Shown here: piece after piece, positions 35,103-44,750 of the stretch
Layout: each line of letters starts with the position of its first letter
How positions within the stretch are numbered: position 1 is the first letter of the stretch
Source of the DNA: Planctomycetota bacterium
GTDB lineage: Bacteria > Planctomycetota > Planctomycetia > Pirellulales > UBA7805
Direction: 5' to 3'
Assembly (NCBI GenBank): GCA_021413705.1
Contig: JAIOPX010000105.1
Coordinates: 1-64,000, forward strand
Length of the DNA stretch: 64,000 nucleotides
The notes under the pieces: generated by a model
Databases searched by the model: none
Seen by the model: only the letters and a program-made list of their open reading frames with translations
Told to the model about the DNA's origin: nothing
Made by a program: the position numbers and the translations under genes

Positions 35103-35372
35103 ATGCCCAATGTCGAAATCCGAATGACGAAAGAAATCCGAAGTTCGAATAACGAAGTCCGAGGTCAAGAACTAGCCATCGAACTCAATGGCCGGTCGCG
35201 CCAGGTTGCCGCAGGCACCACGATTGCGGACCTGTTAGCCGAACTAGGGGTTGAACCACGGCATGTGGCCGTGGAACGAAACCTCGACGTTGTCCCGCGA
35301 GCCAGACATGCAGAACAATCCGTGTCGGCGGGCGATCGGATTGAAATTGTTACCTTGGTCGGCGGTGGGTGA
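35103..35372 (+). CDS. thiS: sulfur carrier protein ThiS
   Basis: ThiS carries sulfur as a C-terminal thiocarboxylate for thiazole synthesis by ThiG. The ubiquitin-like domain runs from ELAIELNGRSRQVAAGTTIADLL to DRIEIVTLVGGG, ending in the required Gly-Gly. The conserved part is about 66 residues, but the nearest ATGs (35103, 35124) add 15-22 residues encoded by a simple repeat (ATCCGAA/GTTCGAA units). ThiG follows after 108 bp. The extended N-terminus is probably recent and repeat-derived. Confidence 0.88.
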   Translation: MPNVEIRMTKEIRSSNNEVRGQELAIELNGRSRQVAAGTTIADLLAELGVEPRHVAVERNLDVVPRARHAEQSVSAGDRIEIVTLVGGG

Positions 35373-35392
35373 GTAATTCCAACACACAACCC

Positions 35393-35465
35393 AAAGGGGA
35401 CAGTCCCACTTTTTTGCTCTGCAAAACAATATTACTGCGGCTGGGGCAAAATTGCGACAGTGCTC
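35393..35465. repeat. palindromic GGGGACAGTCCC element, third (degenerate) copy
   Basis: AAAGGGGACAGTCCCAC opens the element and a decayed GGGGC...GCGACAGTGC closes it. It lies between thiS and thiG and leaves only 15 nt before the thiG start. Confidence 0.75.
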
Positions 35466-35480
35466 GAAGCGAAAATCCAC

Positions 35481-36341
35481 ATGTCTCAAGCGACTTTACC
35501 CGACGCTGAACCCACCTTGCCGCCGGCAGCGCCTTTGAAAATTGGCACCCACGTGCTGCGCAGCCGGCTGATTGTCGGCACCGGCAAATATGCCGACTAC
35601 GACGTGATGCGGCAGTCGTTGGAACTGTCCGGTGCCGATTGCATCACCGTGGCGGTTCGTCGCGAACGATTGGTGGACGAACAGGGGCGAAATCTGTTGG
35701 ACTTCATCGATACGCGCCGCTATACGCTGTTGCCCAATACGGCTGGCTGCTTTACGGCGGAGGATGCCGTGCGGACGGCCCGTTTGGGGCGAGAGATTCT
35801 CGATGGCCTGGAAAACCCCGGCGCAGACTGGGTGAAGCTCGAAGTGTTGGCCGATACCAAGACGTTGCTCCCCGATCCGGTGGCCACGCTGGAAGCCACG
35901 CGGTTGCTGGTGGCCGACGGCTTTCAAGTGTTGTGCTATACGTCCGACGATCCGATCATTGCCCGCCGACTCAAGGAAGCGGGAGCCGCCAGCGTCATGC
36001 CAGCCGGCAGCCCGATCGGCTCCGGCCAGGGTGTGCTGAACCCGAACAACATCCGTATTACGCTCGAGTATCTCAAAGAGGGTGATCCCGACTATCCCGT
36101 GATCGTCGATGCGGGCGTCGGCACGGCCAGCGATGTGACGATCGCCATGGAGCTTGGGGTCGATGGCGTGCTTCTGAACACCGGCATTGCCCATGCACGC
36201 GATCCGCTGAAGATGGCGGTCGCCATGCGGTCCGCGTTGGAGGCCGGCCGCCTGGCCTACGAAGCCGGCCGCATCCCGCGCCGCCCATATGCCACCGCCA
36301 GCAGTCCCGACGAAGGGCTGTTCACCGTGCGGCCTCGGTAG
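35481..36341 (+). CDS. thiG: thiazole synthase ThiG
   Basis: ThiG makes the thiazole phosphate of thiamine from deoxyxylulose phosphate, dehydroglycine and ThiS thiocarboxylate. The 286-residue TIM barrel shows [41 protein letters not shown] (the Schiff-base lysine region), [10 protein letters not shown] and [11 protein letters not shown] with [12 protein letters not shown] 35481 is preferred over 35460, which lies in a repeat. The TAG stop is part of the GTAGG foot of the following repeat pair. thiS is immediately upstream. Confidence 0.95.
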   Translation: MSQATLPDAEPTLPPAAPLKIGTHVLRSRLIVGTGKYADYDVMRQSLELSGADCITVAVRRERLVDEQGRNLLDFIDTRRYTLLPNTAGCFTAEDAVRTARLGREILDGLENPGADWVKLEVLADTKTLLPDPVATLEATRLLVADGFQVLCYTSDDPIIARRLKEAGAASVMPAGSPIGSGQGVLNPNNIRITLEYLKEGDPDYPVIVDAGVGTASDVTIAMELGVDGVLLNTGIAHARDPLKMAVAMRSALEAGRLAYEAGRIPRRPYATASSPDEGLFTVRPR

Positions 36342-36447
36342 GTCAGGCTATTCCCTGACGATTACGTTTTGTTGTCGCGGGGCAGCGTTGGTAAAAAGTG
36401 TTGCAGTGAGGGTGCGCCGTTTCTCGTCAGGCAATAGCCTGACCTAC
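36339..36447. repeat. REPIN-like pair, GTAGGTCAGGC family, second pair
   Basis: GTAGGTCAGGCTATTCCCTGACG (36339-36361) faces CGTCAGGCAATAGCCTGACCTAC (36425-36447). The thiG stop codon TAG is nucleotides 2-4 of the first copy. Confidence 0.9.
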
Positions 36448-36508
36448 GGCAAATGAGTGTGGCATTGACGGCAGTTGAATTCTATGGACATGCTTTCGGC
36501 CTTTTATG

Positions 36509-37519
36509 TTATGCCATTTGCGTTTGCGAACTACGGGCCATGATGGTGTACATCACCGCGAGGGCCAGGATGGAGAATGGCATGGTTGCCATGACCCCGA
36601 TGCAGCACGCCGCCAGCCCGCCCAGGTTGATAAGCATCAACATCAAGTAGACAAGGAAAATTGCCAGCTTATTTCCCTGGGTGATTTGCCAGGATCCTCG
36701 CAGGGAATCCATAACTCCCACATTGCGGTCAATCATCAGATACGCCGCTTGAGAGAAGGCGAACGTCAGGTAAGCAAACACTATCAAGCCCACTACAGCC
36801 CCAAGTATCACGCCGACCAGAGCCCCCCCTCCCGGCTCACCCAACGCCGCACCCAGGGCCACTCCTACGCCGGCGGGGATTCCGATGCAGATCCAGAGCG
36901 TGACATTCAGTAACAAGGACAGAAGCAACCACAAGCCGACCATGCGCAATATCCACGGCGCGCCGCGAAACATGATGCCGATTTCCGGCGCTTCGCCTTG
37001 AGCGACTCGGAGCATGAACAGCATTTGCCCCACGTTGAGCCAGACCATCAGCGGTATGGCTATCAGGACAGCCAAAAACAGGATGATGACGGCAAGAATC
37101 GGATCGATTTGCGCAGCGACGCCGATGAAGACCTGCAATACCATACTCACCAACTGTTGGACGCCGCCGGGGATGAGGGCGGCAACCAAGCAGAGTCCCC
37201 AATGAATCTTGAAAATCTCCCAGGTTCGCGAAAGAACATAGCCAGCCTCAAGCGGCCCACCGACCATGTCAGGGATGGATGAGGTTGGAACGGTGGAAGG
37301 CACGGGAGACGCATAGGGATTCTCTTCGGCGCCATGAGGTATCGCAGATGGAGGTGGAGGAACTACTGAGAAAGGTGACGGTGTCGGCGGCTGAAGGCCA
37401 TCGCCATTTGGCGCAGTGACAACAGCCGAACACTTGGGACAGCGCACGGATTTGCCTGCCGCTGCCTCTGGCACGCGCAACATGGTCTGACATTGAGAAC
37501 AATTAAATTCAATGGACAT
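36509..37519 (-). CDS. zinc-ribbon multi-pass membrane protein, copy 1
   Basis: ATG 37519 with GAGGG upstream gives 336 residues. The N-terminus is a zinc ribbon (CSQC, then CPKC 19 residues on) of the MJ0042 type. A Pro/Ser-rich linker with ENPYASP follows, then about six hydrophobic helices with a WEIFKIHWGLCLVAALIPGG segment and an internal repeat. This looks like the planctomycete relatives of glycerophosphodiesterase membrane domains or DUF975. Function unknown. It is paralogous to the next gene (37583-38629), with which it lies in tandem. Confidence 0.75.
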   Translation of the reverse strand: MSIEFNCSQCQTMLRVPEAAAGKSVRCPKCSAVVTAPNGDGLQPPTPSPFSVVPPPPSAIPHGAEENPYASPVPSTVPTSSIPDMVGGPLEAGYVLSRTWEIFKIHWGLCLVAALIPGGVQQLVSMVLQVFIGVAAQIDPILAVIILFLAVLIAIPLMVWLNVGQMLFMLRVAQGEAPEIGIMFRGAPWILRMVGLWLLLSLLLNVTLWICIGIPAGVGVALGAALGEPGGGALVGVILGAVVGLIVFAYLTFAFSQAAYLMIDRNVGVMDSLRGSWQITQGNKLAIFLVYLMLMLINLGGLAACCIGVMATMPFSILALAVMYTIMARSSQTQMA

Positions 37520-37582
37520 GGCTTGGCCCTCAGTGCCAGATGGAGATGACCTCGATTCCTGCTCCGTGCGCAAGACTCGATG

Positions 37583-38629
37583 TTAAAGGATCTGATTCTC
37601 CGAGGAAGTCCCTTCGGATACCAGATGCAGATAGGTTACCGCAAAACCGAGAACACCAAATGGAATCGTAAACAGCAATCCAATACCGCAAGCAAAGACG
37701 CCCGAAAGCATTGCCAATCCCATAACAAAATAGATGAGAAACAGCATCAGCATGTTGCCGCGGGTCAGCCGGAACGACTCTTTGAACGCTTCCAGGAAAC
37801 CAGCATTGCGATCGACGAATAGATACATCACTTGAGACACTGCGAGGCCCAGATAGAAAATGGGGATGATTATCAAAATCATGCCAACCCACATTCCGAT
37901 ATCCGGCTTGCCAACAATCATGCTGGCCACAGCCGCGGGTATGCCGAAGAGGATGAGCGCCAAGCCAAAAAACACGAGATAGATTACCAAAATGAAAGCC
38001 ACTCCGCGCAATACGTAGGGACCGCCACGGAATAAGTCTGCGATGTCCGCTTTGCCTTCCCGAGCAATGCGAAAAATAAAAATAATCAATCCAAAGTTGA
38101 GCCACTGCTGAAAAGCCAACTGAGCGACCAATGTGATGATGATAGTGCCGATGATTAAGGACGGAGCCCGGGTGACAGAGGCCAGCATCGGCATGATTTG
38201 CCCGGCCACAAAACTGAATCCTTGTTGCAACAACCCGGCAATCAAGACTCCCAGGATGCACCAACCTAAGAGCTGCCTGGTAATGTACAAGTTCCAGGTG
38301 TGGGAAAACACTCGGCCGAAATCCAACACACCCGGACGCAAGGGAGCAAACGATTCTGGTGGATGCGCCGCCATGGCAGGAGATGCATAAGGATTAATCT
38401 CGGCGGAAGCCCGCGGAGAATGGTTCGTTTCATAAGCGAGCCAAGGCGTGGATGAAAGAGGAGAAGGGTTGTTGGGTGCGGGAGTCGGACTTGGCTGGGA
38501 CGCGTTTGGGGTGGCCTGAGGCACGGTGACCGTCATGGAGCATTTTGGACAGCGAGCCTCTCGTCCAGCGACATCATCGGCCACGCGGAGACGGGTTTGA
38601 CATTGCGGACACGCAAATTCGATTGGCAT
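37583..38629 (-). CDS. zinc-ribbon multi-pass membrane protein, copy 2
   Basis: Starting at ATG 38629, the 348-residue product has the same plan as its neighbour: CPQC and CPKC ribbon, a Pro/Asn-rich linker containing INPYASP, then membrane helices beginning VFSHTWNLYITRQLLGW and ending with a hydrophobic C-terminus. Sequence identity between the two is moderate, so the duplication is not recent. Both read in the same direction 63 bp apart and are probably co-transcribed. They may act together in sensing or moving a ligand, but that is inference. Confidence 0.75.
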   Translation of the reverse strand: MPIEFACPQCQTRLRVADDVAGREARCPKCSMTVTVPQATPNASQPSPTPAPNNPSPLSSTPWLAYETNHSPRASAEINPYASPAMAAHPPESFAPLRPGVLDFGRVFSHTWNLYITRQLLGWCILGVLIAGLLQQGFSFVAGQIMPMLASVTRAPSLIIGTIIITLVAQLAFQQWLNFGLIIFIFRIAREGKADIADLFRGGPYVLRGVAFILVIYLVFFGLALILFGIPAAVASMIVGKPDIGMWVGMILIIIPIFYLGLAVSQVMYLFVDRNAGFLEAFKESFRLTRGNMLMLFLIYFVMGLAMLSGVFACGIGLLFTIPFGVLGFAVTYLHLVSEGTSSENQIL

Positions 38630-38867
38630 GGTGATTAGCCCCGGAGGTGGAGTGGTTGATCCATGAGGAAAGGAATCGTTCAGCAGATTATCACACGTTT
38701 TGGCTGTCCGCCAGCGTATCGTTAAAATTTCGTAGATCATGCTTGGGGTCTACGAGGCACCATCTATTGGCAGCCTGTGGGAACCTTGAGTTCCGGTCGC
38801 GGCTTTTTGTTCTCCGGCTATGCTGTTAGGCTGAGGGTGGTATTCTTCATCCAGTGCTACGGCTCTC

Positions 38868-40886
38868 ATGCTCAACTCCTCCGATATCTTGGGCCCGCAG
38901 GGGCGGATTGCAGCTCAGTTGCCGCATTACGAATCCCGGCCGGAGCAGTTGGCCATGGCGGACGCGGTGGGCAAGGCCATTCGCGATCGCCGGCACCTGA
39001 TCGTCGAGGCGGGCACTGGCGTGGGTAAGAGCTTCGGCTATCTCGTGCCCGCCATCCTGGCCGCCACGGAAGAAGCCGAGGGCCAACCACGCAGGTTAAC
39101 CGACGACGATGAAGACGACACACCACGGCGGCGCGTCATCGTGTCGACCCACACCATCAGCCTCCAGGAACAATTAATCGCCAAAGATTTGCCGCTCCTG
39201 AAACAAGCCATCCCGCGCGAGTTCACGGCGGTGCTGGCCAAGGGGCGGTCGAACTATTTGAGTCTGCGTCGCTTGGAGGCGGCACGCGAGCGCTCTACCT
39301 CTTTGTTCAACGATCCCGCTGAGTTTGAAGCGCTCCGTGCATTGACCCAATGGACGCAAACCACCAGCGACGGCTCGTTGGCCGACTTGCCCTACCGCCC
39401 CGTTTCCACCGTCTGGGACGAAGCCCGCAGCGACAGCGGCAATTGTCTGGGCCGGAAGTGCCCCCAATATGGCAGGTGTTTCTACTTCAAGGCCCGCAAG
39501 CGCATTGAAGGGGCCGAGGTGCTGGTGGTCAACCACGCGCTGTTCTTCAGCGATCTGGCGCTACGCCGCGCGGGAGTCAGCCTGCTTCCCGATTACGATG
39601 TGGTGATTTTCGACGAAGCCCACACTCTGGAAAGCGTGGCCAGTGACCACCTGGGTTTGGGCATCTCCTCCGCCCAGGTGGAATATGCACTGAATAAGCT
39701 CTACAACGACCAGACCAACAAGGGGCTACTGGTTCCTTTTAAGCTCAAGGAGGCCGAGGAGCAAGTTGTGAATGTGCGGTACGCGGCCAGCGAGTTTTTC
39801 GATAGCGTGCTGGATTGGCGACAATCGTATGCGGCGGAGAATGGCCGCGTCGCTCTGCCCGATTGTGTGCCGAACGACTTGAGCCCGGCGCTGAGCATGT
39901 TGGCTGGGATGCTCAAGCAGGCAGCCGCCAGGATCGAGGACGAAGTCAAGCGGCAGGATCTCAAATCTGCTCAGGAGCGTCTCAATGGGTTGGCCGGCGA
40001 GATTGAGCAGTGGCGGAAACAGGTGGTCAAGGGGGCCGTATATTGGATCGACGTGGCGCGGTCAAGGCGCGGACGGCCCAAGGTGTCTCTCTCCGCCGCG
40101 CCGATCGACGTGGCCCCGGCGCTGCGTGAAGAGTTGTTTTCCAAAGTACCCACCGTGGTGTTGACCAGCGCCACGTTGGCGGTGGGCAAGCAGCGCTCGT
40201 TCGAGCATTTGCAAACGCGAGTCGGCCTGGATGAGTGTGATACCCTGCAAGTGGGCAGTCCGTTCGACTATCCCAATCAGGCCGAACTCATACTGCTCCA
40301 AGGCGCGCCCGATCCGACCGCCGACAAAGCCGGCTTCGAGCGTCTGGTGCCCAAGCTGGTCCGCCGCTATGTGGAGCGAACCGACGGCCGAGCATTCGTG
40401 CTCTTCACCAGCTACGACCTTCTCCGCCGCACGGCCACGGCCCTGGCCGATTGGCTGGCCGAAAGCGGCTTGAATCTCTTGAGCCAGGCGGAGGGGCTAC
40501 CGCGCAGCCAGATGATCGAGCAGTTCAAGGAAAACCCGCGCAGCGTGTTGTTTGGCACCGACAGTTTCTGGCAGGGTGTGGACGTGCCAGGCGACGCGTT
40601 GGTCAACGTGATCATCACCAAGCTCCCCTTCGCCGTGCCGACCGAGCCGCTGGTCGAAGCCCGACTGGAAGCAATCCGCGCTACCGGCGGCAGCCCCTTC
40701 AATGAATATCAATTGCCCGAGGCAGTGCTAAAACTTAAGCAAGGTTTCGGCCGCCTGATCCGCACTCGCCGCGATCGGGGGATCGTGGTTGTTCTCGACC
40801 CTCGGATCAGCACGAAGCCCTACGGTCGCGTATTCCTCGATTCCCTGCCGCCGTGCAAAATCACGCGAGAGAAGGCCGAACCGTAG
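38868..40886 (+). CDS. DinG/XPD-type ATP-dependent DNA helicase
   Basis: This superfamily-2 helicase of 672 residues belongs to the Rad3/DinG group with an iron-sulfur cluster. It shows Walker [10 protein letters not shown] (residues 47-55), DEAH near 249, and four cysteines ([16 protein letters not shown] plus a later NHALFF) where the 4Fe-4S domain should be. The C-terminal motifs are [29 protein letters not shown] and the arginine-rich [15 protein letters not shown]. Likely unwinds DNA 5' to 3' during repair. The TAG stop lies in a GTAGG repeat. Confidence 0.92.
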   Translation: MLNSSDILGPQGRIAAQLPHYESRPEQLAMADAVGKAIRDRRHLIVEAGTGVGKSFGYLVPAILAATEEAEGQPRRLTDDDEDDTPRRRVIVSTHTISLQEQLIAKDLPLLKQAIPREFTAVLAKGRSNYLSLRRLEAARERSTSLFNDPAEFEALRALTQWTQTTSDGSLADLPYRPVSTVWDEARSDSGNCLGRKCPQYGRCFYFKARKRIEGAEVLVVNHALFFSDLALRRAGVSLLPDYDVVIFDEAHTLESVASDHLGLGISSAQVEYALNKLYNDQTNKGLLVPFKLKEAEEQVVNVRYAASEFFDSVLDWRQSYAAENGRVALPDCVPNDLSPALSMLAGMLKQAAARIEDEVKRQDLKSAQERLNGLAGEIEQWRKQVVKGAVYWIDVARSRRGRPKVSLSAAPIDVAPALREELFSKVPTVVLTSATLAVGKQRSFEHLQTRVGLDECDTLQVGSPFDYPNQAELILLQGAPDPTADKAGFERLVPKLVRRYVERTDGRAFVLFTSYDLLRRTATALADWLAESGLNLLSQAEGLPRSQMIEQFKENPRSVLFGTDSFWQGVDVPGDALVNVIITKLPFAVPTEPLVEARLEAIRATGGSPFNEYQLPEAVLKLKQGFGRLIRTRRDRGIVVVLDPRISTKPYGRVFLDSLPPCKITREKAEP

Positions 40887-40906
40887 GATGGGCTTCCCAG
40901 CCCGTC
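40883..40906. repeat. single GTAGGATGGGC repeat providing a stop codon
   Basis: GTAGGATGGGCTTCCCAGCCCGTC matches the pair at 22215. Its nucleotides 2-4 are the TAG stop of the helicase gene. Confidence 0.85.
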
Positions 40907-40993
40907 ACTAGGGGATCCAGTTGGTGCCACCCACCTCCGCTGCTAAAATAGACCCATCCCCACAACTCCGCTATCTCACCACCCTCCTGCCCC

Positions 40994-42991
40994 ATGCCCC
41001 GTCGCCAGCCAGTAGGCATTGATCTAGGAACCACCTACTCGGCCGTGGCGACGCTCGACGCCAACGGCCGCTCGGTGATGATCCGCAATGCCGAAGGGGA
41101 AGTCCTCACTCCCAGCGTCGTCCTGCTGGACGCGGACGAAGTCGTGGTCGGCAAGTTCGCCAAACGGGCGGTTGCCACCCAGCCCGATCGCGTGGCCGAA
41201 TGCGTGAAGCGCGATATGGGCCGGCCGCTCTTCTCGCGCACCGTGGCGGGCCGCCAGATGCCGCCGGAGGTGTTACAGGCGTTTATTCTCAAAAAACTGC
41301 GACACGATGCGGGGCCGGAACTGGGAACCGCCGGGGTCGTGATCACCGTGCCGGCCTACTTCGACGAACCTCGCCGCAAGGCCACGGCCGACGCCGCCGA
41401 AATGGCTGGGCTCGACGTGCTGGATATCGTCAACGAGCCGACGGCCGCCGCTTTGGCCTTCGGCGAGCAACTGGGCTACCTTTCGCCGCGCGGTGAGTTT
41501 CGCGAACCGATCACTGTGCTGGTTTACGATCTCGGTGGCGGAACATTTGATGTCACTTTGATCTCGCTGGCCCCGGGTGAGTTCCGCACCTTGGCAACCG
41601 ACGGCGACGTGGAATTGGGGGGCCGCGATTTCGATGAGCGATTGGCCGCCCACATTGCCACCGAGTTTCGACAGCGGAGTGGGTTCGATCTGCGTCAGGA
41701 ACCGGCCGCCTGGAACAGTCTCATGGCACTGGTCGAGCAGACCAAGCACACGCTCAGCAGCCGGGAGCGAGCCGTGATGCACGTCGAGCATGGCGGCAAA
41801 TCGGCCGAGGTTCCTGTGGTCCGCGAGCAATTTCAACAACTGACGGAAGATCTGCTGGAGCGCACCGCTTTCACCACCCGGCAGGTGATCGCCGCCGCTG
41901 GCGTTCAGTTCTCCGATATCAGCCGCATCCTGTTGGTCGGCGGCAGCACCCGGATGCCGATGGTTTCCGGGATGCTCAAACATTTGACAGGGATGACGCC
42001 CGATATTTCCCTCAACCCTGACGAAGCCGTCGCCCGGGGCGCGGCCATTTATGCCGGTTATCTTCTGGCTCAACAGAACGATGTGGGCACACCGCCGGCC
42101 ATGTTCAAGGTGACCGATGTCAACTCTCACAGTCTGGGCATCCAGGGCATCGATCAGGCTACCGGCATCAAGGAGAACGTGATCGTCATCCGCCGTAATA
42201 CGTCGCTGCCTGCGAAGGCCACGGAGCGCTTTGCCACGCAGACGGCTGGCCAGCGATCGATTGTGGTTCAAGTTCTGGAGGGAGAGAGCACCCAGGCGCA
42301 CCTTTGTTCGCGAATCGGTCGGAGCGTACTCCGCGACCTGCCGCCTGGACTGCCCCAGGGTTCTCCCATCGACGTAACATTCGAATATGGCATCAACGGC
42401 CGGCTCAACGTGCGTGCTGGTGTGCCGGGTTCGAACCATGGACTAGTGATCGAGCTGGAACGCGAGCGAGGGCTCGACGACCAGCGTCTCCATCGTTGGA
42501 AGCAGATTCTGGCCGGCAATGAAGATGGGGAAATGGACCTGGCCAAAATGCTGGCCGAGGCGTTGCAATTGACCCCGCAGAGCGATCCGGCTTCAGCAAC
42601 CGCCCCTGTTCTCGGAAACGTCGAGCCGTCCCAGCCCGCGGCAACTACCGCCATGCCGCTGCCGGCGCAGGAGAGGCCAATCCAAGCGGGCAAATTCGAC
42701 TCGCCGCAGACGTCAACCGCTTCCCTGCCGCTGGCTGGCGTTGGCACGCCCGGGGGGACGGCCGCCTGGAAAATGCCAGTGGAATCCGCTGCGGAATCCG
42801 CGCACCAGGAAGTATCGCAACGTGCGGACCGCGTGGTGACATCTCCGGGAAAAAAACGCGGCCAACGCCGGTTTCGCACGCTGCTGAACCTGGTCGGCCA
42901 TGTGGTGGCATCGACGATCGGTCTGCTGTTGGGTTACATTATTCTCTGTAAGATCCGTCCGGAAGCGGACTTTTTGGGCTGGTTTAAGTAG
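40994..42991 (+). CDS. Hsp70-like protein with C-terminal membrane anchor
   Basis: This DnaK-family chaperone-like protein of 665 residues has a full ATPase domain (GIDLGTTYSAVA, VPAYFDEPRRKATADAAEMAG, VNEPTAAALAFG, VYDLGGGTFDVT, LVGGSTRMPMV). A beta-sandwich substrate-domain segment follows (NSHSLGI, NTSLPA, VLEGES, IDVTFEYGINGRLNV). The usual helical lid is replaced by a Pro/Ala/Gln-rich linker and a terminal hydrophobic helix (VGHVVASTIGLLLGYIIL). It should be held at the inner membrane facing the cytosol. A second Hsp70-like gene follows, separated by a repeat. Confidence 0.9.
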   Translation: MPRRQPVGIDLGTTYSAVATLDANGRSVMIRNAEGEVLTPSVVLLDADEVVVGKFAKRAVATQPDRVAECVKRDMGRPLFSRTVAGRQMPPEVLQAFILKKLRHDAGPELGTAGVVITVPAYFDEPRRKATADAAEMAGLDVLDIVNEPTAAALAFGEQLGYLSPRGEFREPITVLVYDLGGGTFDVTLISLAPGEFRTLATDGDVELGGRDFDERLAAHIATEFRQRSGFDLRQEPAAWNSLMALVEQTKHTLSSRERAVMHVEHGGKSAEVPVVREQFQQLTEDLLERTAFTTRQVIAAAGVQFSDISRILLVGGSTRMPMVSGMLKHLTGMTPDISLNPDEAVARGAAIYAGYLLAQQNDVGTPPAMFKVTDVNSHSLGIQGIDQATGIKENVIVIRRNTSLPAKATERFATQTAGQRSIVVQVLEGESTQAHLCSRIGRSVLRDLPPGLPQGSPIDVTFEYGINGRLNVRAGVPGSNHGLVIELERERGLDDQRLHRWKQILAGNEDGEMDLAKMLAEALQLTPQSDPASATAPVLGNVEPSQPAATTAMPLPAQERPIQAGKFDSPQTSTASLPLAGVGTPGGTAAWKMPVESAAESAHQEVSQRADRVVTSPGKKRGQRRFRTLLNLVGHVVASTIGLLLGYIILCKIRPEADFLGWFK

Positions 42992-42998
42992 TAATCTC

Positions 42999-43070
42999 GG
43001 CGAGCGGGGGGCGTGAGCCCCCCGTTCTCCTCACGGCAAAGTAACAGGGGGCTTACACCCCCCGCTCGCC
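42999..43070. repeat. inverted pair of GGCGAGCGGGGGGC half-elements
   Basis: GGCGAGCGGGGGGCGTGAGCCCCCCG faces CAGGGGGCTTACACCCCCCGCTCGCC about 24 bp apart. It separates the two Hsp70-like genes. Confidence 0.9.
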
Positions 43071-43082
43071 AACGAGTACATC

Positions 43083-44750
43083 ATGAGCAAAACACCACGC
43101 AAAGCAGTTGGCATCGACCTAGGCACCACCTATTCGGCCGTCGCCCATCTGGACGACACGGGCCGACCGGTGACATTGGTCAACGCAGAGGGAGACTTGA
43201 TCACTCCCAGCGCGGTGCTGTTCGAGGGAAGCAATGTCGTCGTCGGCAAGGAGGCACTCAAGGCTTTGGCGACCGAAGCCGATCAGGTGGCCCAGTGCGC
43301 CAAGCGCGATCTTGGCCACCGCGCGTTCCACAAGACACTCGAAGGACGGCAGTATCCGCCCGAGGCCATCCAGGCCTGGATTCTCAACAAGCTCAAGGTA
43401 GACGCCCAGCGGCAGATTGGCGACTTCAAGCAAGTCGTGATCACGGTCCCTGCCTATTTCGACGAAGTCCGCCGCAAGGCTACGCAGGACGCCGGCCAGA
43501 TGGCTGGGCTGGAAGTTCTGGACATTATCAATGAGCCCACCGCGGCGGCTGTGGCCTTCGGGTATCAGCACGGCTTCATGAACGCGGACGGAGAAGGCCA
43601 GAAACAGCAACGCATTCTGGTCTACGATCTTGGCGGCGGCACGTTCGACGTTACCATCATGGAGATTGGCTCTCGAGAGTTCACGGCGCTGGCCACCGAT
43701 GGCGACGTGCTGTTGGGGGGCCACGATTGGGATCAGCGGATGGTCGATTTCGTAGCGGAAGAGTTCATTCGAACTCACCAGCTCGACCCGCGCGAAGATG
43801 CCTGCACGGCCGGCCGATTATGGCGCGAATGCGAAGACGCCAAGCGCACCCTCTCAGCCCGCATGAAGGCGGCCATTCCGTTCGACTACAAGGGTAAAGC
43901 CGTCCGCGTCGAGGTGACCCGAGAAATGTTCGAGGACTTCACCCGCGACCTGCTCGATCGAACCGAATTCACCACGCGGCAAACGCTGCAAGCGACCGGG
44001 TTAGGGTGGAAAGACATCGACCGCGTACTGTTGGTCGGCGGCAGCACGCGAATGCCGATGATTCGCGCAATGCTGGTGAAGCTCTCCGGCAAAGAGCCCG
44101 ACTCATCCGTCAGTGCCGATGAAGCAGTTGCTCACGGGGCGGCGCTGCGGGCGGGACTGATTCAAGCCAAGCACGACGGCAGCCCGCCGGCGTTCGCCAT
44201 CAAGAACGTCAACTCCCACAGCCTTGGCGTTGTCGCTACCGACGCCAAGACGGGGCGCCTCCGCAATGCCATCCTCATTCCGCGCAACACGGGCCTCCCC
44301 GTCAGCGCCCGCCGGGTTTTCAAAACACAGCGAGCCGGGCAGAAGTCGATCCTCGTGCAAATTGTCGAAGGGGAGAGCGCCTCGCCGGAAGACTGCTCGC
44401 AGATCGGCAAGTGTGTGGTGCGCGACCTGCCCGAGACGCTGCCGGCCCAGACGCCCATTGATGTTCGCTTTCGCTACCTGGAAAACGGCCGATTAACGAT
44501 TACGGTGAATGTGGAAGGAACCAGCAAGGAGCTGAAGCACGAGATCGCCCGGGAGAACAGCCTCAGCCAGGAGCAGATCGAAAGCTGGCGGCAGTACATC
44601 ACCGCCATCAGCGGCGGCGCCACGCCTGTGGTGGCGGACGGAGGCCTGGCGGTGAGTGACTCGAAGGTGCTGGGCGAAGCCCCCAGCCCCAGCGAATCGA
44701 GCACCTCGGGACTTAAAAGGGGTGACAGCGGCAGACAACGCTGGGCGTAA
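43083..44750 (+). CDS. soluble Hsp70-like protein without helical lid
   Basis: The 555-residue product carries the Hsp70 ATPase domain (GIDLGTTYSAVAHLDD, TVPAYFDEVRRKATQDAGQMAG, INEPTAAAVAFGY, VYDLGGGTFDVTIME, LVGGSTRMPMI). A short beta-sandwich follows (NSHSLGVVATD, NTGLPVSARR, IVEGES, IDVRFRYLENGRLTI) ending in a polar tail. It lacks both the lid and the membrane helix of its upstream paralogue. No DnaJ or GrpE gene is nearby. Paired lidless Hsp70s in planctomycetes may serve a dedicated client, but none can be named. Confidence 0.9.
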   Translation: MSKTPRKAVGIDLGTTYSAVAHLDDTGRPVTLVNAEGDLITPSAVLFEGSNVVVGKEALKALATEADQVAQCAKRDLGHRAFHKTLEGRQYPPEAIQAWILNKLKVDAQRQIGDFKQVVITVPAYFDEVRRKATQDAGQMAGLEVLDIINEPTAAAVAFGYQHGFMNADGEGQKQQRILVYDLGGGTFDVTIMEIGSREFTALATDGDVLLGGHDWDQRMVDFVAEEFIRTHQLDPREDACTAGRLWRECEDAKRTLSARMKAAIPFDYKGKAVRVEVTREMFEDFTRDLLDRTEFTTRQTLQATGLGWKDIDRVLLVGGSTRMPMIRAMLVKLSGKEPDSSVSADEAVAHGAALRAGLIQAKHDGSPPAFAIKNVNSHSLGVVATDAKTGRLRNAILIPRNTGLPVSARRVFKTQRAGQKSILVQIVEGESASPEDCSQIGKCVVRDLPETLPAQTPIDVRFRYLENGRLTITVNVEGTSKELKHEIARENSLSQEQIESWRQYITAISGGATPVVADGGLAVSDSKVLGEAPSPSESSTSGLKRGDSGRQRWA

